A DNA stretch of 64,000 nucleotides from a bacterium (lineage in GTDB: Bacteria > Sysuimicrobiota > Sysuimicrobiia > Sysuimicrobiales > Segetimicrobiaceae): positions 48,800 to 112,799 of the forward strand of contig DATGFS010000038.1 in NCBI GenBank assembly GCA_035308905.1. Reading direction: 5' to 3'. Positions 57,823 through 64,000 of the stretch are shown here, one piece after another. Position numbers and translations under genes: made by a program. The notes beneath the pieces were generated by a model. The model was given only the letters and a program-made list of their open reading frames with translations, did not search any database and had not been told where the DNA came from. Position 1 is the first letter of the stretch, and the number at the start of each line of letters is the position of its first letter.

Positions 57823-59076
57823 CTAGAGGCGATCTTTGAGCGACACCGATACCGCGGGATCGGCCCAGCGGGTGTTGGGAATGAGCGGATACCAGTCCGG
57901 CCGGCCGGGATCCCGGTCGTACGCGTAGCCCCCGAGCTTCCGGTACAGTTCGGCGTAGCGGCCGACCTTGTCGCGGTCGAGCCGGACGCCGAGTCCCGGC
58001 GCGGTGGGCACGGCGATGCGCCCGTTGCGGTAGGCGAGCCGGCCGCCCTCGATCACGTCGTCGGTGAGATGGTGGTAGTGGGCGTCGGCCGCGAACGTGA
58101 GGTTCGGGATCGCCGCGCCGAGGTGCAGCATCGTCGCGAGCTGGATCCCCAGCTCGCCCGACGAGTGGACGGCCACGCCGAGCTGGAACGTCTCGCAGAC
58201 CGCGGCGGCCTTCACGCACGCGCGGATGCCGCCCCAAAAGGTGGTGTCGAGGAGCACCACGTCCACGGCCGGCCGGAGCACGTTCGCGGCCAGGTCCTCG
58301 AAGTTGATCACGACCGTGTTGGTCGCAAGCGGCACGCGCACGCGCTCGCGCAGACGGCGCATGCCGTTGAGCCCCCACGTAGGATCCTCGAGGTAGTCAT
58401 TCCGGAGGTCCTCGATCGCGCGGCCGAACCGGATGCCCTCTTCCACGCTCAGCACCGAGTTCGGATCGTAGCGCAGCGCGTCGTCCGGAAAGGCCTGCGC
58501 GAGGGCGCGGTAGCACTGGAGCTCGTAGTCCGGCGGGAAGACCCCGCCCTTCAGCTTGTGGGTGCGGAAGCCGTGCGAGCTGCGCAGCGCCCGCGCGTGC
58601 GCGACGAGCTGCTCGACCGTCCGGACCTCGCCCGTCCCGGACTCGGGATCGGCGTAGCGGAAGAAGAGGTAACTGGCGAACGGCACCTCCTCGCGCAGCG
58701 CGCCCCCGAGCAGATCGTAGACCGGCACGCCGAGCGCCTGTCCGATGATGTCGAGGCAGGCGAACTCGATCGCGGCATGCAGCTGCGTGCGGTTGTTGTA
58801 GAGGCTCGCGGTGGGGTTGCAGATCTTGAAGCGCAGCGCCTCGAGATCGAAGGCATCGTGCCCGACCACGTAGGGCTTGAGGCCGAGCAGCGCGGCCTCG
58901 GCGGCCTCGCCGCCTCCGCCCAGTTCCCCGAGCCCGACCAGCCCGTCCGCGGTCTCGAGCTCCACGATCGTGCGCACGAACCGTCCCCAGTGCGCGCCGT
59001 TGCTGTGCCTGAGCGGCGCTTCGAGCGGCACCGTCACCGTGGTCGCGCGGAGGTCCGCGATCGGCAGCCGCTTCAC
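57823..59076 (-). CDS. Glucarate-dehydratase-like enolase superfamily protein
   Basis: Enolase-superfamily dehydratase of 417 residues, glucarate-dehydratase subgroup. The Lys pair is [14 protein letters not shown]; metal ligands are in [17 protein letters not shown] and [12 protein letters not shown]; the catalytic His is in [20 protein letters not shown]. It should dehydrate an acid sugar (aldarate or aldonate). Length and motif spacing match GlucD. GTG 59076 overlaps the permease stop (GTGA), directly coupling uptake to the first enzyme. Confidence 0.88.
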   Translation of the reverse strand: MKRLPIADLRATTVTVPLEAPLRHSNGAHWGRFVRTIVELETADGLVGLGELGGGGEAAEAALLGLKPYVVGHDAFDLEALRFKICNPTASLYNNRTQLHAAIEFACLDIIGQALGVPVYDLLGGALREEVPFASYLFFRYADPESGTGEVRTVEQLVAHARALRSSHGFRTHKLKGGVFPPDYELQCYRALAQAFPDDALRYDPNSVLSVEEGIRFGRAIEDLRNDYLEDPTWGLNGMRRLRERVRVPLATNTVVINFEDLAANVLRPAVDVVLLDTTFWGGIRACVKAAAVCETFQLGVAVHSSGELGIQLATMLHLGAAIPNLTFAADAHYHHLTDDVIEGGRLAYRNGRIAVPTAPGLGVRLDRDKVGRYAELYRKLGGYAYDRDPGRPDWYPLIPNTRWADPAVSVSLKDRL

Positions 59077-59876
59077 CGGCGCACGCGGATGACCATGTTC
59101 ACCGGGTTGATGAACCGCAATGCCGTGAGCAGCAGAATGAGGCCGGTGACCATGTACACGACCGCCATCGCGTCGATCGCCTGGCTCGGCCGGATGCCGG
59201 CCGCGAACGCGGTGTAGTAGAGCGCGACGACCAGGGTCTGGCTCTTGGCCCCCGACACGAGGAAGGTCAGCTCGAACAGCGCGATCGCCCGCACGAGGAT
59301 GAGGAGCCCCGCCGCGAGCACGCCGGGCAGAACGATCGGCAGCAGCACCCGGCCGAACATCCGCAGCGGCGACGCCCCGAGCGTGCGCGCCGCGTTTTCC
59401 AGATTGGCATCGATCTGCTCGAAGAACGGCGTCATGATCAGCACGACAAACGGCATCGCCGGCACGATGTTCGCGACGATCACGCCGGCGAGCTTGCCGC
59501 CGAGCCGGAGCTTATAGAGCATCGCGGCGAGCGGGATGCCGTAGGTGATCGGCGGCACCAGCATCGGAAGCACGAGCAGCATCAGCAGCGCCGCCCGTCC
59601 GGGAAAGGCGCGGCGGGCCAGCACGTAGGACGCCGGCACGCCGAGGGCAAGACTGATCAACGTCACGGTCAACCCGACGAAGATCGTGACCCCGAGCACA
59701 TAGGCGAGGTCGAATTCGGCGAGCGCGAACTGGTACCACTTCGCGGTGTACCCGTCGGGCAGCCACCCGCCGAACCACGTCGACGCGATCGAGTTCAGGA
59801 ACGCCGACAGGAAGATGCCGGCCACGAGCAGCGCAAACAGCCCGACGATCGCGTAGACCCACCACGCCCGGCTCAT
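59073..59876 (-). CDS. ABC importer permease (PotC/ThiP-like), sugar-acid operon
   Basis: Inner-membrane subunit of 267 residues with six spans. The EAA loop is [20 protein letters not shown], and [19 protein letters not shown] marks the core. It resembles the second permease of spermidine/putrescine- or iron-type importers (PotC). ATG 59876 overlaps the first permease stop (ATGA). With the adjacent subunits it forms an importer whose context suggests a uronate or aldarate substrate. Confidence 0.88.
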   Translation of the reverse strand: MSRAWWVYAIVGLFALLVAGIFLSAFLNSIASTWFGGWLPDGYTAKWYQFALAEFDLAYVLGVTIFVGLTVTLISLALGVPASYVLARRAFPGRAALLMLLVLPMLVPPITYGIPLAAMLYKLRLGGKLAGVIVANIVPAMPFVVLIMTPFFEQIDANLENAARTLGASPLRMFGRVLLPIVLPGVLAAGLLILVRAIALFELTFLVSGAKSQTLVVALYYTAFAAGIRPSQAIDAMAVVYMVTGLILLLTALRFINPVNMVIRVRR

Positions 59877-60790
59877 CCGCGGCCGCCGATCGTCGGACCG
59901 CGATAGGCGCGGTTCCGCGCGACGAGCACCAGGGTGACGAAGACGAGCTCGATCGCCGCCATCACCATCGCGATCGCCGACGCGCGCGGATAGTCGAACT
60001 GCTCGTAGGCGGCCTGCCACGCGGCGAGCGCGATCACCCGCGTGGAGCCGGCCGGTTCGCCGACGAGCACCGCCGACGGGAACACCGAGAACGTGGCGAC
60101 GAACGACAGGGCCGCCGCCGCGGCGATTCCCGGGGCGAGCAGCGGGAGCGTGACCCGCCGGAGGCGCTGCCACCAGCCCGCACCGAGGGTCCGCGCCGCC
60201 TGCTCGAGGCGCGGATCCAGCCCCGACGCGTACCCCAGCAGCACGAGGAAGACCGCCGGAAAGTCCGAGATCGTCAGCGAGAGGAAGACGCCGGTGTAGT
60301 TGTGGACGAACTGCACCGGAAACTTGACGAGATGGAACGCGAGCAGCGTCTTGTTCACCCATCCCGCGGGCCCGAAGAACTCGATCATGCCTTCCGCGAG
60401 CAGCACCGTGCCGAGCGTCATCGGGATCACCAGCAACCCGGTGATCACGCGCTGGCCGGGAAGCGGCCGCCGCAGCCGGTAGGCCAGCGGAAGCGCGACG
60501 CAGAGGTCGAGCAGCGTGACGGGAACGGCGAGCCGCAGCGTGTTCCAGATCGAGAGCCGCTCGCGCGGATCGCCGAAGAAGGCGGCGTAGTTGGCGAGCA
60601 GGCCGCCCTTGGCCAGCGCCGGGAGCGGCGAGAGGGACAGCTGCAGGCCGTAGATGAAGGGGTAGACGAAGAGCGTCAGGACCACGAACAGCGCCGGCGC
60701 CAGCGGCAGCAGCGGCCCCCACTGGAAGGCCGCGCGCGGCGTGACGGGTGCTGTGCCTCCCCCCGCGCGCATGCCGGCGGTCCGCTGCAT
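59873..60790 (-). CDS. ABC importer permease (PotB-like), sugar-acid operon
   Basis: First permease, 305 residues, six spans. The N-terminal region to PFIYGLQLSLSPLPALAKGG and the EAA loop EQAARTLGAGWWQRLRRVTL are PotB-like. The periplasmic loop LLANYAAFFGDPRERLSIWN follows the first span. It starts at ATG 60790, six bp after the ATPase stop. Confidence 0.88.
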   Translation of the reverse strand: MQRTAGMRAGGGTAPVTPRAAFQWGPLLPLAPALFVVLTLFVYPFIYGLQLSLSPLPALAKGGLLANYAAFFGDPRERLSIWNTLRLAVPVTLLDLCVALPLAYRLRRPLPGQRVITGLLVIPMTLGTVLLAEGMIEFFGPAGWVNKTLLAFHLVKFPVQFVHNYTGVFLSLTISDFPAVFLVLLGYASGLDPRLEQAARTLGAGWWQRLRRVTLPLLAPGIAAAAALSFVATFSVFPSAVLVGEPAGSTRVIALAAWQAAYEQFDYPRASAIAMVMAAIELVFVTLVLVARNRAYRGPTIGGRG

Positions 60791-60796
60791 CCCGGC

Positions 60797-61921
60797 CTAC
60801 TCCGGCGGAAACACGAGAAGCCGTTCCGGATCGGCGTTCAGGAGCACGGACGCGCCGCGCTCGAAGCGCGACGGCGTGCGGACGACGAACGGATCTCCGG
60901 CGTCCGCCACCATGCTGCACTCAAACGCGTCGCCGATGAACTCCGCGAACTCCACCTTCGCCGGGATCCCCGGCCCGCTTCCCGCCGGGCGCGCCTCGAC
61001 GTCTTCCGGCCGCACCGCGGCCACCGCCTCGGCCCCCGCGGCCACGCCGTCGCGCACCGTCCCGGTGAGACGCAGTCCCCCCGAAGTCGCCACCTCCGCG
61101 CGAGTCCCGCGCACGCTTTCGACCCGCACCCGGAACAGGTTGCGGTAGCCGAAGAAATTGGCGACGAACGCCGACTGCGGACGGAGGTACACTTCCTCGG
61201 GCGTGCCGACCTGGCGCAGCATCCCGTCTTTCATCAGCCCGATGCGGTCGGACAGCGAGAGCGCTTCTTCCTGATCGTGGGTCACATAAATCGTCGTGAG
61301 CCCGAGCGTCTGGTGAAGCCGGCGGATCTCGAGCCGCATCTCGAGCCGCAGTTTGGCGTCGAGGTTGCTGAGCGGCTCGTCCATTAGAAGAAGACGGGGC
61401 TCGATAACGAGCGCGCGGGCGAGCGCCACGCGCTGCTGCTGGCCGCCGCTCAACTGCGCCGGATACCGGTCGATCGTCTCCTCGAGGTGCACCAGCGCGA
61501 GCGTCTGACGCACACGGCGGGCCACGTCGGCCGGCGGCGTGCCCATCATCTCGAGGCCGAAGGCCACGTTCCGCCCGACGGTCAGGTGCGGGAACAGCGC
61601 GTAGCTCTGGAACACGACGCCGAAGCCGCGGCGCTCCGGCGGCACCGGCCCGAGATCCTGGCCGTCGAGGAGGATCTGCCCCGCGTCGGGCTCGAGGAGG
61701 CCGGCGAGCAGGTTGAGCGCGGTACTCTTGCCGCAGCCGGACGGGCCGAGGAGACTCACGAACTCGCCGCCGTGCACGTCGAGGTCGAACGCCGTCAGCG
61801 CGGCGACGTCGCCGAAGTGCTTGCTGAGGCCGCGGATCTCCACGCGGCCGATGGTGTGCCGGCGGGCCGCCAGGCTCCCGCCTGGCGGCCCGGGCGGCTC
61901 TACTCGGGTCTCCGCGCTCAC
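60797..61921 (-). CDS. ABC importer ATP-binding protein (PotA/MalK-like)
   Basis: ATPase of 374 residues. Walker A LGPSGCGKSTALNLLAG, Q-loop VVFQSYALFPHL, signature LSGGQQQRVALARAL, Walker B LLLMDEPLSNLD, switch His in VTHDQEEALSLSDR. A C-terminal TOBE-type domain (~250-370) is present. It is the only full-length import ATPase with this regulatory domain in the window. GTG 61921 overlaps the binding-protein stop (GTGA). Confidence 0.92.
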   Translation of the reverse strand: MSAETRVEPPGPPGGSLAARRHTIGRVEIRGLSKHFGDVAALTAFDLDVHGGEFVSLLGPSGCGKSTALNLLAGLLEPDAGQILLDGQDLGPVPPERRGFGVVFQSYALFPHLTVGRNVAFGLEMMGTPPADVARRVRQTLALVHLEETIDRYPAQLSGGQQQRVALARALVIEPRLLLMDEPLSNLDAKLRLEMRLEIRRLHQTLGLTTIYVTHDQEEALSLSDRIGLMKDGMLRQVGTPEEVYLRPQSAFVANFFGYRNLFRVRVESVRGTRAEVATSGGLRLTGTVRDGVAAGAEAVAAVRPEDVEARPAGSGPGIPAKVEFAEFIGDAFECSMVADAGDPFVVRTPSRFERGASVLLNADPERLLVFPPE

Positions 61922-63129
61922 TTGAGCTTGTTCGCGCCGACCTTCTGGTCCCAGAGCGTGAACGCCTGCACCAGCTTGTCGGGGTCCAGGGGAATCTCGA
62001 TCGGCCGGGTCTTGATCAGATCGTCGAACGACGCCCGCCGCACCGGGGCGACCTGGTCCTGGCTCGCCTTCGGCGCCATTTCGAGCGTCACGCCCTTCAC
62101 GGCCGGCCCCGGATAGAAGTAGCCGGTATCATAGGTCTTCGCCTGCTGGTCCGGCTTCAGCGCCCACGCGATCAGATCGAGCACCAATCCCAGCATCTCC
62201 GGCGAGTTGCCCTTCGGCACGCAGATGTACTGCGTGTCCGCGATCAGGTGCTCGTTCGCGAACGTGAACGCCCCGAAGTTCTTCGGCACCACGCCGAGGG
62301 CGCGGACGTTGAGGTCCCAGCCCATCGTCGAGGCCGCGATCGTGCGGGCACCCTGGCCCAACTCCTGGAACGTCCCGGCTGTGCCGGTCGGATAGTACTG
62401 GATGTATTGACCGAGTTGCTGGTAGTACGGCCACACCTTCGTCCAGGACTGCGGGTCGCGCGGCGACGCCTCGCCGAGCAGGTACGGCAGCCCCATCATG
62501 AAGCTGCGGCCCGGACCCGAGTTGGCGGGCCGCGCGTAGATCAGCTGACCGGGGTTGCTCTTCGCCCACGTCAGCAGGTCCTCGGGCGTCTTCGGCGGGC
62601 TCGGCAATTTGGCCGGGTTGTACGTGAACGTCGGGCCGTAGTTGCCGAAGACGTCGAGAATGCCGTAGCCTTGGGCGAGCCCCTGGGCCTTGGGCTGAAT
62701 GTAGTTCCCGATCAGGTTGGGCCATTTCGCCTGGAAGTCGGGCAGGAGCGGCTGCCAGATCTTCTGCACGATACCCGCGGACAGCGCGTCCGACCCCGTG
62801 AGCACCATATTGATCTGCAGTTGGTTGGCCTGCTGCTGCGCCATGATCTTCGACGGCAGCTCCGGCGCCGTCGCCTGCTGGTAGCTCACGCCGCTGACAT
62901 ACTGATGGTGCGACCCGACGTAGTCCTCGATGATGGCTTTGGTCAGCTGCAGCTGACCGGCGACGTCGATGATGGTCAGTTGAAGCGGACGCGACGGCAT
63001 CGGCGGCAGCGCCATTCCCGCTGCGCGGGCGACGCCCGGACGGCCGGCCAGGAGCCCGGACCCCGCCGCCGCGGCTGCCCCGGCGCCGATGAGGAACGTC
63101 CTGCGGTCAAAAGAGTGCGACTTACTCAC
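61918..63129 (-). CDS. Tat-exported substrate-binding protein of the sugar-acid operon
   Basis: Binding protein of 403 residues, first gene of the operon. The N-terminus has a twin-arginine signal (FDRRTFLIGAG, then AAAAAGSGLLAG), implying export in folded form. The mature part (TIIDVAGQLQLTKAIIEDYV; YGPTFTYNPAKLPSPPKTPE; KGNSPEMLGLVLDLIAWALK) fits the spermidine/putrescine- and iron-binding clusters. The genes downstream point to an acidic sugar as ligand, not a polyamine; this is inference. It starts at GTG 63129 behind GGGGGGTGG. Confidence 0.88.
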   Translation of the reverse strand: MSKSHSFDRRTFLIGAGAAAAAGSGLLAGRPGVARAAGMALPPMPSRPLQLTIIDVAGQLQLTKAIIEDYVGSHHQYVSGVSYQQATAPELPSKIMAQQQANQLQINMVLTGSDALSAGIVQKIWQPLLPDFQAKWPNLIGNYIQPKAQGLAQGYGILDVFGNYGPTFTYNPAKLPSPPKTPEDLLTWAKSNPGQLIYARPANSGPGRSFMMGLPYLLGEASPRDPQSWTKVWPYYQQLGQYIQYYPTGTAGTFQELGQGARTIAASTMGWDLNVRALGVVPKNFGAFTFANEHLIADTQYICVPKGNSPEMLGLVLDLIAWALKPDQQAKTYDTGYFYPGPAVKGVTLEMAPKASQDQVAPVRRASFDDLIKTRPIEIPLDPDKLVQAFTLWDQKVGANKLK

Positions 63130-63299
63130 GTGCCACCCCCCAATTTGGCAATCTGGACACTCCTTACATTAAGGTACATCACCCCACGTTATGATGACGG
63201 TCCAGGGTTCCATTTGTATATCCGACCCGCATCCGATTCGCGGGTAGGGTGCGCTCTCCTCGTAGTAGCCGGGCGCGGCCGGCCTGGGAGCGGGGCCGG
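63130..63299 (-). promoter_or_regulatory. Leader of the sugar-acid operon with dyads
   Basis: The 170-bp gap between larC and the binding-protein gene is AT-richer than its surroundings. It holds a perfect dyad CCTTA-CAT-TAAGG (63162-63174) about 33 bases before the start codon, a CATCA/TGATG inverted repeat at about 63176-63199, and a hairpin ACCCGC/GCGGGT near 63227-63246 after the larC stop. A clear sigma-70 promoter is not visible. The CCTTA/TAAGG dyad is a candidate operator for the operon. Confidence 0.45.
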
Positions 63300-64000
63300 T
63301 TAGATGGGCCGCGCGCGCCCCACGGGCTTCGAAGAAGGCGCCGCGGTGAGGGGCGCAGCCGCGCGCTGCGCGGCGGCGATGACGTGCTTGAGCGGGACGC
63401 CCCGGCGTTCGGCGATTGCGCGGCAGGCCTCGAACTCCGGCGCCACGTTCAGGACGGCGGCGCCGTCCGCGGCGATCTTCACCGGGATCGTCCCGTACTC
63501 CGTGTCGACGTCCACGGTCCGCCGCGACACGGCCAGACGCGCGACCTCGTACGCGCGCACGCCGAGCGTCGTCGTCTCCGCGAGCAAGACACCGGTCAAC
63601 TCCCGCGCCCGATCCGGGGACACGAGCACGCGGAGCACGTGGCCGGGCCGGCCCTTCTTCATCACCGCCGGCACCGCGGCGACGTCGAGCGCGCCCGCCT
63701 CCATTAAACGCGCCGTGACGTGCGGGTACAACTGCGGATTCATGTCGTCGATCGACGTCTCCAGCATCACGAGCCGCTCGGTCCGCGCCGCGTCGCCGAA
63801 GAGACCCGCGCCGTCGCCGGCCGGGCCCGCGTGGCCATCCGTCCCGTGGACATCACGGGCCTCTTCCGTTCGCTGCGCCTCGCCGACGAAGAGCCGCAGC
63901 ACGTTCGCCCGCTCGGGATCGTCGCGGCCGGCGCCGGCGCCGACCCGCTCGACGCGCATCAAGGGCAGCGGGCCCCACGCGGACACAATCTCTCGCAGCA
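63300..64000 (-). CDS. larC: LarC nickel-insertion protein (5' end outside window)
   Basis: C-terminal part (about 233 residues) of LarC/DUF111, which inserts nickel into the pyridinium bis-thiocarboxylate cofactor of lactate-racemase-type enzymes. The frame is open to the window edge, so the protein begins outside. The hallmark block is LETSIDDMNPQLYPHVTARL, then DVAAVPAVMKKGRPGHVLRV and DTEYGTIPVKIA. An insertion of about 30 residues (TEEARDVHGTDGHAGPAGDG region) precedes the hallmark. It lies 170 bp upstream of the operon holding a LarA-like gene on the same strand. Confidence 0.9.
   Translation of the reverse strand, partial: LREIVSAWGPLPLMRVERVGAGAGRDDPERANVLRLFVGEAQRTEEARDVHGTDGHAGPAGDGAGLFGDAARTERLVMLETSIDDMNPQLYPHVTARLMEAGALDVAAVPAVMKKGRPGHVLRVLVSPDRARELTGVLLAETTTLGVRAYEVARLAVSRRTVDVDTEYGTIPVKIAADGAAVLNVAPEFEACRAIAERRGVPLKHVIAAAQRAAAPLTAAPSSKPVGRARPI

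Noticed and set aside
1..64000. tRNA, rRNA, CRISPR, insertion sequence or prophage
   Set aside because: No cloverleaf, regularly spaced repeats, transposase or phage protein was recognised by eye; covariance and profile searches were not possible.

Overview
This is a high-GC bacterial chromosome segment with almost every codon ending in G or C, many GTG and some TTG starts, and very dense packing: same-strand neighbours usually overlap by ATGA or GTGA. A TolC-type outer-membrane channel with a MacAB-like pump (40.2-47.7 kb) argues for a two-membrane cell. The rest fits a heterotrophic, probably soil-dwelling uncultured lineage: four binding-protein-dependent importers, hydantoinase-type and M81/M28 hydrolases, sugar-acid enzymes, arsenic methylation and an NHEJ-type ligase. 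I cannot assign a phylum from sequence alone. I saw no tRNA, rRNA, CRISPR array, transposase or phage gene.

Layout. 1-5.9 kb: ligase D (cut by the window edge), a DUF72 protein, an ABC-2 exporter, and a divergent EamA transporter. 5.9-8.0 kb: arsR-arsM, divergent from an HTH regulator across a shared 26-bp dyad. 8.0-10.3 kb: RidA, DinB-like and class V aminotransferase genes. 10.3-21.5 kb, all on the minus strand: DUF3105, aldehyde dehydrogenase, quinone oxidoreductase, an oligopeptide importer (DppA-B-C) with an M81 peptidase, then an SsuABC-like importer. The dppA-like gene has a leader hairpin covering its Shine-Dalgarno (SD) sequence. 21.7-28.7 kb: a small secreted protein; an SDR, enolase-superfamily and deacetylase operon; a mercuric-reductase-like flavoprotein; an isocitrate/isopropylmalate dehydrogenase homologue; a TrmB regulator. 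28.8-33.7 kb: a VOC protein, a peroxiredoxin-like gene of atypical composition, and two divergent M28-like peptidases with an altered active-site motif. 33.7-40.0 kb: a ThDP enzyme, a second DppA-B-C importer and a BenE transporter.

40.2-47.7 kb is one tightly coupled operon in the order SHOCT protein, response regulator, histidine kinase, TolC, MacA, MacB ATPase, MacB permease: a self-regulated tripartite pump. 47.9-51.8 kb encodes hydantoinase/oxoprolinase B and A. 52.7-53.24 kb holds the most novel-looking item: a tandem duplication of a unit carrying a 24-25-residue hydrophobic micropeptide gene with a strong SD and a downstream hairpin, the second copy ending in a clear intrinsic terminator.

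53.25-63.1 kb is a nine-gene minus-strand operon: a Tat-exported binding protein, ABC ATPase and two permeases, then a glucarate-dehydratase-like enzyme, IolB-like isomerase, LarA-like (DUF2088) protein, tagaturonate-epimerase-like protein and a mannonate-oxidoreductase-like SDR. Just upstream on the same strand is larC, which makes the nickel-pincer cofactor used by LarA. Together this suggests uptake and catabolism of a hexuronate or aldarate with a nickel-pincer racemase/epimerase step.
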